A stretch of 46,601 nt of DNA from Rhodospirillales bacterium (GCA_030746775.1 JASLLZ010000014.1:1-46601); one strand, 5' to 3'. Numbered from the stretch's first letter, positions 35,081 to 43,256 are shown. The notes: a model not told the origin generated them from the letters alone. Translations and numbers: made by a program.

Positions 35081-37714
35081 TTGAAAAAAGCCGCCGATGC
35101 TTACCGCCGAAACCTGGCCGCCTGGGTGGCCGGGGTTTGCCGATACGCCCGGGCCACCGTTCTTATGGCGATTTGCGCGACGGCGGCCGCGATGTATGGC
35201 GTGGCGACCCAGCTTACGATCAATACCGATACCGAGGACATGCTGTCGGCGGACCTGGCCTTCCGCCGCGATTCCAACGCCCTCAGCGCCGCTTTTCCGC
35301 AGCTATCGGACAACATCGTGGTGGTCATCGACGGCGCCACGCCTGATCTCGCGGACGAGGCGGCGATGGCGTTGGCGCGACGCCTGCGCGAAAAGCCGCA
35401 AGTGTTCGGCACCGTCTTCGACCCTCCCAGCGAGCCTTTCTTCCGCGCCAACGGCCTTTTGTATATGGACGTCGAGGAACTTTCCGATCTGGCCGATCGC
35501 TTGGCCGAGGCGCAGCCCTTCTTGGGCACCCTGTGGCGCGACGCGAGCCTGCGGGGCTTGGCCGACATGCTGGGCCTGGTCGTCGACGAGGTCACGAAAG
35601 AAAAGGCGGCCGCGCCTTTCGATATGGCCCGTGTCCTCAATGCCATCGCCGAGGTGGCGGAAAGACAAGCGGCGGGACGGTTCGGTCTGTTGTCGTGGGA
35701 ACTTCTGATGGGCAATGCCGACGACGACGCGGACGCAAGACGCCGCCTGATCGTCATCCAACCGGCCCTCGATTTTGCCTCCCTGGCGCCGGCCGAGCGG
35801 GCCATGGAGGTTCTGAGGGAAATCGCCCGCGACCTGGACCTCGATTCCGAACACGGGGTGAGGGTTCGCCTGACCGGCTCGGCCGCCCTGGCCCAAGAGG
35901 AACTGGCCAGCGTTGGCCAGGGGATGGGGCTGGCCGCCGCCCTTTCGTTGACCCTGGTCGCCGTACTTCTGGTGGCTGGCCTCGGTTCGCCGCGCCTTGC
36001 CGGGGCTACCGTCGCAACGCTCCTCATGGGGCTGTCGTGGACCGCGGCCTTTGCTTTGATGGCCATCGGATCGCTCAACCTGATATCGGTCGCCTTCGCC
36101 GTCCTGTTTATCGGTCTGAGCGTCGATTTCGGCATACACTTCGGCCTGCGCTACCGCGAAGCAGTCGATGGCGGTGCCCGCCATGAGATGGCGCTGGAAC
36201 GCGCGGCGTCGGGCGTCGGCGGCGCGCTGACGCTTTCGGCGGTGGCCGCCGCCATCGGTTTTTTCTCGTTCCTGCCGACCGATTACCGGGGTCTCGCCGA
36301 ACTGGGGCTGATTGCCGGCGTCGGCATGTTCATCGCCCTCTTCGCCAACGTCACCGTGCTGCCCGCCCTGCTGACCCTGAGGCCTCTTTCGCCTCAGCCC
36401 GCGCGCCGGGCGTTGATGCACTCAGGGGTTGGCGGCCGGCCGTGCCGGGCCATCGCCTGGGGGGCGTTGGCCCTTGGGTTGGCGGCCGCGTTCGTGGTGC
36501 CGGCGGCCCGTTTCGACTTCGATCCCCTGAACCTGAAGGACCCGGACACGGAGTCGGTCGCCACCCTTTTTGATCTGATGGAGCGTAGCCGCACGTCGCC
36601 TTATTCAATCACCGTTCTGGCACCCAACCTGGATGACGCCGCCGCCTTGGCGCGGCGCCTGTCGGCCCTCGACGAGGTGGAGAGCACGTCGACGCTCCTT
36701 GACTACGTGCCCAAAAACCAACAAGAGAAGCTGGCCGTCATTGAAGACATGGCGCTGTTCCTGGCCCCCGCTTTCGCCGCCGCGCCGGTCGAAACCTCCA
36801 TCGACGCGGCGACGCGCCTCACCGCCGTCACGGCGTTGCGGGACGATCTCGACCGTCTGGCCCGGGCCGCCGAGGGCGCGCCTCTCAAGGACGCCGCCGG
36901 ACGGTTGTCGAAGGCCCTGGCGCCACTGATCGGCGGCGGCACGTCCGCGCCCGGCGTCCTTGAGGGGCTGGAGAGGCGGTTGATGACGCTTCTTCCCGGT
37001 CGCTTGCGGGCCCTAAGTGAATCCCTCAACGCCGGCCCGGTGACCCTTGACGATCTGCCCGATGACTTGCGCCGCCGCCAGGTGGCGGCGGACGGGCGGG
37101 CGAGAGTCGCGGTTTATCCCAGGGAAAACCTTCACCAGCACCAGGCGTTGCGCCGCTTCGTCGCGGCCGTGCGCACCGTCGCCCCGCATGCCACCGGATC
37201 ACCGGTGGTTATCCTGGAGGCCGGCAACACGGTGGTTGGCGCCTTCCGTGACGCCGCCGTTATGGCCATTATTGCCATCGCCGTGCTGCTTGCGGTTTTG
37301 TTGCGCCGGCCGGGCGAGGTGGCCCTGGTATTCGCGCCCTTGGTCCTGGCGGCGCTGCTGACCGTTGCCGCCTCGGTGCTTTTCGGGTTGCCGTTCAACT
37401 ACGCCAACGTCATCGTCTTGCCGCTTCTGTTCGGGTTGGGGGTGGCCAACGGCATCCATCTGGTGCTGCGCCGGCGCGACGAAGGCGGCATCGACCGGGT
37501 CATGGCGAGTTCCACGCCGCGCGCCGTGGTGTTCAGCGCTTTGACCACCATCGGTTCGTTCGCTAGCATCGCGCTGTCGTCCCACCCGGGAACCGCCAGC
37601 ATGGGCATGCTTCTGACCATTGCCATTACCTTGACCTTGGCTTGCACGCTGATCGTTCTGCCGGTGCTGATGGCATTGGACGAGGAAAAGAGGGAAGGGA
37701 TGCGGGCCCCATGA
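35081..37714 (+). CDS. hpnN: HpnN, RND/MMPL-family hopanoid transporter
   Basis: An 877-residue RND-type inner-membrane protein that in other alphaproteobacteria moves hopanoids toward the outer membrane. Layout: first helix about 24-43; a large periplasmic domain (50-270) starting TINTDTEDMLSADLAFRRDS; a helix bundle 285-440, including SVDFGIHFGLRY typical of the family; a short helix about 460-480; a second periplasmic domain to about 715; and a final bundle 720-870. TTG is the only reasonable start in this frame, just before the first helix. It overlaps the next gene (ATGA), a CDP-alcohol transferase. No MFP or TolC partners are nearby, normal for HpnN. Confidence 0.93.
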   Translation: MKKAADAYRRNLAAWVAGVCRYARATVLMAICATAAAMYGVATQLTINTDTEDMLSADLAFRRDSNALSAAFPQLSDNIVVVIDGATPDLADEAAMALARRLREKPQVFGTVFDPPSEPFFRANGLLYMDVEELSDLADRLAEAQPFLGTLWRDASLRGLADMLGLVVDEVTKEKAAAPFDMARVLNAIAEVAERQAAGRFGLLSWELLMGNADDDADARRRLIVIQPALDFASLAPAERAMEVLREIARDLDLDSEHGVRVRLTGSAALAQEELASVGQGMGLAAALSLTLVAVLLVAGLGSPRLAGATVATLLMGLSWTAAFALMAIGSLNLISVAFAVLFIGLSVDFGIHFGLRYREAVDGGARHEMALERAASGVGGALTLSAVAAAIGFFSFLPTDYRGLAELGLIAGVGMFIALFANVTVLPALLTLRPLSPQPARRALMHSGVGGRPCRAIAWGALALGLAAAFVVPAARFDFDPLNLKDPDTESVATLFDLMERSRTSPYSITVLAPNLDDAAALARRLSALDEVESTSTLLDYVPKNQQEKLAVIEDMALFLAPAFAAAPVETSIDAATRLTAVTALRDDLDRLARAAEGAPLKDAAGRLSKALAPLIGGGTSAPGVLEGLERRLMTLLPGRLRALSESLNAGPVTLDDLPDDLRRRQVAADGRARVAVYPRENLHQHQALRRFVAAVRTVAPHATGSPVVILEAGNTVVGAFRDAAVMAIIAIAVLLAVLLRRPGEVALVFAPLVLAALLTVAASVLFGLPFNYANVIVLPLLFGLGVANGIHLVLRRRDEGGIDRVMASSTPRAVVFSALTTIGSFASIALSSHPGTASMGMLLTIAITLTLACTLIVLPVLMALDEEKREGMRAP

Positions 37715-38376
37715 CCGCCGCCCGGCACACCCCTCTTTTTCCCTTGGTCCGCCATCTCTCCCAGCGCGTCACTCCGTTGTTGGTCCGGCTGCCGATCTCG
37801 GCCAATCATGTTACCGCGGCGTCCATCGTCGCCGGCGGGGCCTGTGGCTGGGCGATGATGCAAGGCACCCGCGCCGGGGCCTTGTGGGGCGCGGTCTTCC
37901 TGCTTGCCGCCTACATATTCGACAATTGCGACGGCGAGATCGCCCGCATCAAGAACCAAAGCTCCGAGTTCGGCCGGCGTTTCGACAACATCGCGGACTG
38001 GCTTGTGCATCTGATCTTTTTTCCAGCCCTCGGGGTCGGCGTCTACCGGGCCAGCGGCGAGGTACTGTGGCTGTGGCTGGGCGCGGCGGCGGCATTGGGG
38101 ACGTCGATCAACACGCTTGTCGGATTCCTCATCGAACGGCGGCGCAAGAAGGCGGGCAGCGACGGCGCGGCGGATAAAGGGGTGCGCCAACCCGAGGGCG
38201 CCAAGGAATGGGCTATTTTCGTCTTTCGCGAACTGTTCCGCGCCGATTTCTGCTTTATCGTTCTGATCCTGGCGCTTGTTGATCTGACATGGCTTTTGCT
38301 TCCCGCCGGCGCCGTCGGGGCCCAGGTATACTGGGCCACCCAAATGGTTAAGGGCGCCGACGAGTTTCACGTTTAG
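37711..38376 (+). CDS. CDP-alcohol phosphatidyltransferase (copy 3)
   Basis: A 221-residue integral membrane enzyme with the full class motif: Asp71, Asp74-Gly75, Ala78-Arg79, Gly88, Asp92 and Asp96 (FDNCDGEIARI and RFDNIAD). It is less like copies 1 and 2 than these are like each other, and carries a charged loop (ERRRKKAGSDGAADKG) between helices. The ATG overlaps the hpnN stop by 4 nt, so the two are translationally coupled and a role in making the lipid that HpnN exports is plausible (inference). It is followed by the HpnL-like gene 33 nt later. Donor and acceptor unknown. Confidence 0.88.
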   Translation: MTAARHTPLFPLVRHLSQRVTPLLVRLPISANHVTAASIVAGGACGWAMMQGTRAGALWGAVFLLAAYIFDNCDGEIARIKNQSSEFGRRFDNIADWLVHLIFFPALGVGVYRASGEVLWLWLGAAAALGTSINTLVGFLIERRRKKAGSDGAADKGVRQPEGAKEWAIFVFRELFRADFCFIVLILALVDLTWLLLPAGAVGAQVYWATQMVKGADEFHV

Positions 38377-38409
38377 ACGGCGCCGGCTTTATCGTGTGAA
38401 GGAGGCTGG

Positions 38410-39396
38410 GTGCGAATACTCAAGACCCTTTACGTTCTGATCGGCGTGGTCCTTCTGGTCGTCGTTCTGTCGGAGATCGATCTCGCCGAGGTGTGGCGGC
38501 GGGCCAGCCAAATCGGCTGGGGTCTGGCCGTCGTGCTCGCCCTCTACCTTGGTGCCTTCGTCATCGACACCTTCACCTGGCAGATGGCTCTCGTTTCCAT
38601 TCCCCTGACCGCGTCCTGGCTTTATCGCTTTTGGAAGGTGCGCATGGTCGGCGAGGTCTTCAACAGCGTCATGCCGGCGGCCGGCATGGGCGGCGAGCCG
38701 GTCAAGGCGGTGTTGTTGAAGCGCTACTATGGCATCGGGTATGGACCGGCGACCGTGTCCCTGATCCTGGCCAAGACCATCAACATGGTCGCCCTGGTGG
38801 TATTTCTGGCCATCGGTTTCCTCCTGATGCTGGGCTCGGAAGCGCTGTCGGCGAACCACAAGACGCTTGCAGGGTTGGGGTTGGCGGCATTCTTCGTCGG
38901 AACGGCGCTTTTTTTCGCCGTTCAGCGTTTGCGGGCCTCAAGCCTGGCCGGCACCTGGATCAGCCGCTGGAATTTCGCCCGGCGTATCGAGGCGGGGCTG
39001 CACCATATCCAGGACATGGACGAACGCCTGGTCGGTTTCTATACCCGCCACCGGGGGCGCTTCGCCGTCGCGGTGGCGCTGGCCTTTGTCAACTGGCTGA
39101 TCGGAATAGCGGAAATCTATTACACGATGATTTTCCTTGGACATCCCCTTAGCCTGGCCGAGGCCTGGATTATCGAGGCGGTGGCCCAATTGGTGCGCGC
39201 CGGGACCTTCTTCATCCCGGCCAGCATCGGCGCCCAGGAAGGCGCCTTTTTGCTTGTCTACACGGCGATTACGGGCTCGCCGGCCCTCGGGATCGTGGTC
39301 GCCCTGGTGCGCCGCCTGCGCGAGGTCCTGTGGATCGGATGGGGGGTGGCCTTGGGGTCGCTCTTTTCCTTCAAGGCGGCTCATTCTACTGACTGA
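38410..39396 (+). CDS. LPG-synthase-TM family (HpnL-like) membrane protein
   Basis: A 328-residue protein with about eight hydrophobic segments of the lysylphosphatidylglycerol-synthase transmembrane (flippase-like) family, which includes the HpnL group found in hopanoid loci. Typical features are RMVGEVFNSVMPAAGMGGEP (positions 78-97) and VRAGTFFIPASIGAQEGAF near the C-terminus. The GTG start is fixed by a perfect AAGGAGG 5 nt upstream. No cytosolic aminoacyl-transferase domain follows, so it is likelier a lipid flippase than a synthase. It ends 11 nt inside the tail of the MlaC-like gene on the other strand. Confidence 0.86.
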   Translation: MRILKTLYVLIGVVLLVVVLSEIDLAEVWRRASQIGWGLAVVLALYLGAFVIDTFTWQMALVSIPLTASWLYRFWKVRMVGEVFNSVMPAAGMGGEPVKAVLLKRYYGIGYGPATVSLILAKTINMVALVVFLAIGFLLMLGSEALSANHKTLAGLGLAAFFVGTALFFAVQRLRASSLAGTWISRWNFARRIEAGLHHIQDMDERLVGFYTRHRGRFAVAVALAFVNWLIGIAEIYYTMIFLGHPLSLAEAWIIEAVAQLVRAGTFFIPASIGAQEGAFLLVYTAITGSPALGIVVALVRRLREVLWIGWGVALGSLFSFKAAHSTD

Positions 39397-39991
39397 GCAA
39401 TTCGTCCGCCTTGGCATTGAGGACGGCGATCAGCCCTTCGACGCCACCCTTCTTGAGGATGCTCCGGTACTCCGAGCGGCGCACGGCAAGTTCGCTGATC
39501 CCCGTATCCAAAAGCACGTCGACGATGCCCCAAAGGCCGTCGATCCGCTTCACCACATAGGTCAGGGGCACCGGCTGGTCGCCGGGACTGAGAATACGCG
39601 TATCCACGAGACGGGTGGCGCGCGGGCCGGGGCGCTCGCCCGTGGTCTCGAAACTCTGCCCCGAATAGCCGTCGAAGCGCGAAGCGTAAGTGGCGACGCT
39701 AAGGCGGGCAAAGGCGGCGGCCAGGTCGTCTCTCTGGGCCGTATCGACCTTTTTCCATACCGCGCCCGAGGTGACGCGCGCCATCAGGGTCAAGTGAAAG
39801 GAACGTTCGATTTCGGGCGACAGGCGCTGGAAGCGGCCCTTCACCCCCAGGGCGTCGGCTTCCTTCATCACCGAAAGCAAGGCCCCGTGCAGGCGCGTCA
39901 CGACCGCCGCCGCGTCGTCGACACCGGCTTGGACCGATGAAACAAGGAAGAGAACGAAGAAGGCCGTGGTGACGGTGAGGGAACGGGTCAT
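39386..39991 (-). CDS. MlaC/HpnM-family periplasmic lipid-binding protein (second of tandem pair)
   Basis: A 201-residue exported protein with a signal peptide (hydrophobic about 7-18, cleavage at VQA-GV). It is clearly a duplicate of the neighbouring gene: ALLSVMKEADALGVKGR and ALNAKADELLS match SLLSVMKEAEALGLKGR and ALNAKADQLIS. The domain is MlaC/Ttg2-like, expected to hold a lipid in the periplasm. ATG at 39991 is preferred to one at 40015 because it starts the signal peptide directly. It lies 31 nt after the first copy, same strand, so in one operon. Confidence 0.87.
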   Translation of the reverse strand: MTRSLTVTTAFFVLFLVSSVQAGVDDAAAVVTRLHGALLSVMKEADALGVKGRFQRLSPEIERSFHLTLMARVTSGAVWKKVDTAQRDDLAAAFARLSVATYASRFDGYSGQSFETTGERPGPRATRLVDTRILSPGDQPVPLTYVVKRIDGLWGIVDVLLDTGISELAVRRSEYRSILKKGGVEGLIAVLNAKADELLSQ

Positions 39992-40022
39992 GATGTTACC
40001 GGAGAGCCAAATCATTGGGCCG

Positions 40023-40637
40023 CTATGGGGAAATGAGTTGATCGGCCTTGGCGTTCAAGGCTCTGATCAATCCTTCGATGCCTCTCTTTTTCAAGATAAG
40101 ACGGTACTCGGACTGGCGCACGGCCAGTTCGCTGATGCCGGCGTCCACCACCACGTCGATAAGGTCCCACCCGCCGGCGGAGCGCTTGGCGACGTAGGTA
40201 AGGGCCACGTCCGAACCGTCGGGGTCGACGATCCGGGTCTTGACTAAATGGACGTCTTGACGTCCGGGCCCTTCGCCGATGGTCTCGAAGCGTTCGCCGG
40301 AATAACCGGTTATGAAGGTGGCAAGGGTCGAGACGCTCATGCGTTTGAAAGCGGAGGCCAGCCTTGTGCGCTGATCGGCGGTCGTCTGGTTCCAGTAAGA
40401 TCCGATGGCGATTCGCATCATCAAAGGCAGATCGAACGCCCGCTCGATGGCCGGCGCCAATCGTGTGTAGCGTCCCTTCAATCCCAGGGCTTCGGCTTCC
40501 TTCATAACCGAAAGCAGACTGGCCTGGAACTCTTCGACGATCTGACGCGGCGTTTCCTGGCCCCCCCGCGCGGTCGGGGCGGAAGAGATAAACAGCAATA
40601 ATATCAATAATTTAAGAAAAATTGATCGACGCCTCAT
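40023..40637 (-). CDS. hpnM: HpnM-like periplasmic lipid-binding protein (first of tandem pair)
   Basis: A 204-residue MlaC/Ttg2-family protein with a strong signal peptide (RRRS, then LKLLILLLF, cleavage around TARG-GQ). Its place beside hpnN and an HpnL-like gene is that of HpnM, proposed to work with HpnN in carrying hopanoids. ATG 40637 is chosen: a GGGGGAA lies 4 nt upstream, and a start 36 codons earlier would put an odd polar stretch before the signal. A promoter-like pair lies 35-63 nt upstream. The symbol is a family/context assignment; a true MlaC role is also possible. Confidence 0.8.
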   Translation of the reverse strand: MRRRSIFLKLLILLLFISSAPTARGGQETPRQIVEEFQASLLSVMKEAEALGLKGRYTRLAPAIERAFDLPLMMRIAIGSYWNQTTADQRTRLASAFKRMSVSTLATFITGYSGERFETIGEGPGRQDVHLVKTRIVDPDGSDVALTYVAKRSAGGWDLIDVVVDAGISELAVRQSEYRLILKKRGIEGLIRALNAKADQLISP

Positions 40638-40671
40638 CGATTCCCCCGGGTGCCGTGGCAAACTTGGCCGG

Positions 40672-40700
40672 ACCATAAAGGGTGGTAATCGGTCTGACAA
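40672..40700 (-). promoter_or_regulatory. candidate promoter for the hpnM-like pair
   Basis: Read on the minus strand: TTGTCA (40700-40695), a 17-nt spacer and TATGGT (40677-40672), 35 nt before the ATG at 40637. A candidate plus-strand promoter toward mlaA (TTGCGA 40761-40766, TACAAA 40784-40789) lies in the same divergent 225-nt gap, followed by a perfect 6-bp inverted repeat (40800-40817). Confidence 0.45.
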
Positions 40701-40862
40701 CGGCTTGCACGGCATCCTTATGCGATCGTTCGCCGGCGAAACCATCCCGCCAAAACATGGTTGCGAGTCAAGCGAAGTTCACTTACAAACAATACAAGGG
40801 CTTGCGTTGAGGCAAGCAGGTTGGTTGGCGATGCGTCCCTTGACCTTGATGGAGACGCGAGC

Positions 40863-41696
40863 ATGGAGGCACGACGCATGCGAAGTCTGTTGAGGATTTT
40901 GTCCTCATGGTGCGCCATCGGCGCCATCTTGGCGGTGACGGCCACCGGTGTGATCGCCGCCCCCGCCGAGAAGTCGTGGCCGGTCGAACTGGCGCAGGCG
41001 AGCGCAGCGGAGGAAGACGTCAACGACCCCCTTGAGGGTTTGAACCGTGTGATCTTCGAATTAAACGAATTTTTTCAGGCCATGTTCCTGCGCCCGGCCA
41101 GCGAATTCTATGTGGGCTTCATGCCGCCGCCCATGCGTGAAGCCGTGTCCAACGTATTGGATAATCTGAGGACCCCGGTCATCTTGGTCAACGATTTGCT
41201 GCAGGGCGAGGGGGAGCGTGCCTGGCAGACCACCCAGAGGTTTGTCGTCAACTCGACCTGGGGCGTCGCCGGCATCGTCGACCGCGCCGAGGAGATGGGA
41301 ATTCCCAAGCACAACGAGGACTTCGGACAAACCCTGGCGGTATGGGGCGTGGGCGAGGGATTTTATCTGGTCCTTCCATTGTTCGGTCCTTCGAACCCCA
41401 GGGACGGCATTGGCAAACACCTCGTCGACGGCTACTTCGACCCCATCGATCAGTGGCTCGAAAATTCCAACCGTGAATCAGGGGTCTGGGCCCGCACCGC
41501 GGTGGGCGGCGTGGAAACCTACTCGGGCGTGGCCGATGAACTGGCCCAGATCAAGAAGACCTCGATCGACTACTATGCCGCCGTGCGCAGCATGTATCGC
41601 CAGAAGCGGAAAGCCGATATCCGTAATGGCGAGGAAAGCGATATGCCGCCCATACCCGACATTAATTACGAGCTATCGACGACGCCTTCTCAATAG
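40863..41696 (+). CDS. mlaA: MlaA/VacJ-family outer-membrane lipid-asymmetry protein
   Basis: A 277-residue VacJ/MlaA protein, which removes phospholipid from the outer leaflet of the outer membrane and passes it to MlaC. The signature NDPLEGLNRVIFELNEFF (about 59-76), PMREAVSNVLDNLRTP, FVVNSTWGVAGIVDRA and EDFGQTLAVWGVGEGFYLVLPLFGPSNPRDGIG are all present. The N-terminal export signal (7-35, cleavage near IAA-PA) has no lipobox Cys at the cleavage site, so it may not be a lipoprotein. The ATG has a GGAG upstream. It is divergent from two HpnM/MlaC-like genes, but no mlaD/E/F in view. Confidence 0.93.
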   Translation: MEARRMRSLLRILSSWCAIGAILAVTATGVIAAPAEKSWPVELAQASAAEEDVNDPLEGLNRVIFELNEFFQAMFLRPASEFYVGFMPPPMREAVSNVLDNLRTPVILVNDLLQGEGERAWQTTQRFVVNSTWGVAGIVDRAEEMGIPKHNEDFGQTLAVWGVGEGFYLVLPLFGPSNPRDGIGKHLVDGYFDPIDQWLENSNRESGVWARTAVGGVETYSGVADELAQIKKTSIDYYAAVRSMYRQKRKADIRNGEESDMPPIPDINYELSTTPSQ

Positions 41697-41807
41697 GCTG
41701 ATTGGGACGGGACAGGGGGAGCCGATTACTCCCTCCTTGACCGACATATCTATTTCTTAAGATTACCCCACAAGTGTCTGGAATCATGGGGCTTATATCG
41801 AAGCGCC

Positions 41808-41836
41808 TTGACTTTGCGTCAAACTTGGTTAATAAT
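41808..41836 (+). promoter_or_regulatory. predicted promoter for rpoH
   Basis: TTGACT (41808-41813), a 17-nt spacer and AATAAT (41831-41836), each 5/6 to the housekeeping consensus; predicted start near 41843. Confidence 0.55.
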
Positions 41837-41844
41837 TCACCTTG

Positions 41845-41867
41845 ATCGGTGCCCCGAGGGGGCCGAT
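41845..41867 (+). promoter_or_regulatory. stem-loop at the start of the rpoH leader
   Basis: ATCGG(TG)CCCC pairs with GGGGCCGAT: nine base pairs with a 2-nt bulge and a 3-nt loop, right at the predicted 5' end of the transcript. Could stabilise the RNA; no T-run follows, so not a terminator. Confidence 0.4.
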
Positions 41868-41922
41868 TGGATACGGACCCGGCCCAGGCGGGTCGGGTGG
41901 CATATCGCTTCAACAGGAGGAT

Positions 41923-42024
41923 ATGATCGATGCACGGACAACGTTCATCTCCCGACTAGGTGCGGATGATTCGTTGGCGGAGGTTAAGACGAGCCGCCGG
42001 CGTGATCGTCCGGACATAGATTAG
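41923..42024 (+). CDS. possible 33-residue small protein or leader peptide upstream of rpoH
   Basis: An ATG preceded by CAGGAGG with close spacing, one of the best ribosome sites in the window, opens a 33-codon frame (begins MIDARTTFIS, ends RRRDRPDID). It shows no similarity I recognise. A second overlapping ATG at 41930 gives only nine codons. It may be a real micro-protein, a regulatory leader peptide for rpoH, or chance. Confidence 0.35.
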   Translation: MIDARTTFISRLGADDSLAEVKTSRRRDRPDID

Positions 42025-42120
42025 CCACCATTCGAACTTAAGACAGGTCTTGCCCGCGCTTTTCACTGCGGCTTTTGCGGTCGGGCGGCTGGGCCCGAGA
42101 ATAGAGGGAGATCACGACCC

Positions 42121-42993
42121 ATGACGACATTGGCACTACCGACCGTTCCGATGGAAGGCGGCTTGGCGCAATACTTTCGCGAGGCCTGGCGCTTTCCGAT
42201 TCTGGGGGCGGAAGAAGAATACATGCTGGCCAAGCGGTGGCGCGAGCACGACGACGTCGAAGCCGCCCATGCCCTGGTCACCAGCCATCTGCGCCTGGTC
42301 GCCAAGATCGCCACGAAATACCGCGGCTACGGTCTTCCCGTCGCCGACCTGGTATCCGAGGGCAACATCGGCCTGATGAAAGCCGTACGCAAGTTCGAGC
42401 CCGACCTCGGGTTTCGCCTTTCCACCTACGCCATCTGGTGGATCAAGGCGGCGATCACCGAATATGTCTTGCGTTCCTGGTCGTTGGTCAAGATGGGAAC
42501 CGTCGCGGCCCAGAAGAAGCTCTTCTTCAGCCTGCGCCGCATCAAGGGCCAAATGAAAATTATGGACAACGGGGATCTGGACGCCGAGGAGGCGACCCGG
42601 CTGGCCGAGGCGCTCGACGTGTCCGAAAGCGAAGTCGTCGCCATGAATGCCCGCATGTCGTCGCGCGACCTGTCGCTCAACGCGCCGGTGACCAAGGACG
42701 GGGACACGACCGAGTTCCTCGACACCTTGGTCGACGAAGGCCCTTCGCCGGAGGCCCTGGTCGCCGAGGAAGAGGAGCGGACCCAGCGCCGGAGCCTGCT
42801 TGAGCGGGCCTTGGCGACCTTGCCCGAGCGCGAGCGCCACATCCTTGTCGAGCGGCGGCTCAAGGACAATCCCAGTACCTTGGAGGTCCTGGGAGAGGTT
42901 TATGGCATCAGCCGCGAGAGGGTGCGTCAACTCGAGGTTCGGGCCTTCGAAAAGCTGAAGCGCGAGATGGAAACCGACGGAGCGGCGGCATAA
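42121..42993 (+). CDS. rpoH: RNA polymerase heat-shock sigma factor RpoH
   Basis: A 290-residue sigma-32 type factor directing transcription of heat-shock genes. Region 2 (HLRLVAKIATKYRGYGLPVADLVSEGNIGLMKAVRKFEP, in two parts at about 56-94, followed by STYAIWWIKAAI) and region 4 with the helix-turn-helix (LEVLGEVYGISRERVRQLE) are intact. The RpoH box QKKLFFSLRR is at 131-140, separating it from other group-3 sigmas. The ATG has GGGAG 10 nt upstream. Many alphaproteobacteria have two or more rpoH genes; whether this is the main one cannot be told. Confidence 0.96.
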   Translation: MTTLALPTVPMEGGLAQYFREAWRFPILGAEEEYMLAKRWREHDDVEAAHALVTSHLRLVAKIATKYRGYGLPVADLVSEGNIGLMKAVRKFEPDLGFRLSTYAIWWIKAAITEYVLRSWSLVKMGTVAAQKKLFFSLRRIKGQMKIMDNGDLDAEEATRLAEALDVSESEVVAMNARMSSRDLSLNAPVTKDGDTTEFLDTLVDEGPSPEALVAEEEERTQRRSLLERALATLPERERHILVERRLKDNPSTLEVLGEVYGISRERVRQLEVRAFEKLKREMETDGAAA

Positions 42994-43087
42994 AAGGCAA
43001 AAATCAAGGTCGGTGCCGGTGCGTCGTTCACGAGGGCCCCGGTCAGCGGGGTCTTGACAAAATCACGATTTCGAACCAAATCCTCGG

Positions 43088-43136
43088 CACACGCGTGTGA
43101 GCCTCTCACCCGTTCGGCGGAAAACCGCCGAACGGG
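43088..43136. repeat. two adjacent perfect palindromes between rpoH and the ABC operon
   Basis: CACACGCGTGTG (43088-43099) is a perfect 12-nt palindrome. Nine nt later CCCGTTCGGCGG (43109-43120) and its exact complement (43125-43136) form a 12-bp stem with an AAAA loop. No T-tract follows on either strand, so this is not a standard terminator. It may be a regulator site, a factor-dependent end for rpoH, or an mRNA element. A perfect TTGACA (43054-43059) lies upstream with no good -10. Confidence 0.5.
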
Positions 43137-43256
43137 GGCGGGGATTCGCATTGGCGTAAACAGAATAAATCGGCGCGGCGCGGAATAGCGCAACGGGGTA
43201 GTGGCGGCCATTTCACCAACAATTCGGGTTCGGAATGGCGGAGTGTGTGAAAAGCG

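Larger units (their letters stand above)
41697..42120 (+). other. 424-nt intergenic region: rpoH promoter and leader
   Basis: No conventional gene fits here. The first 110 nt show only a weak 5-bp stem (GGGAG/CTCCC). Then comes a promoter (41808-41836), a stem-loop (41845-41867), a strong ribosome site with a 33-codon ORF (41923-42024), and about 95 nt before rpoH. A leader of about 280 nt is long enough to hold post-transcriptional control of the sigma factor. Confidence 0.6.

Noticed and set aside
43109-43136. Rho-independent terminator for rpoH
   Set aside because: Stem and loop are perfect but no T-run follows on either strand; kept as an inverted repeat of unknown role.
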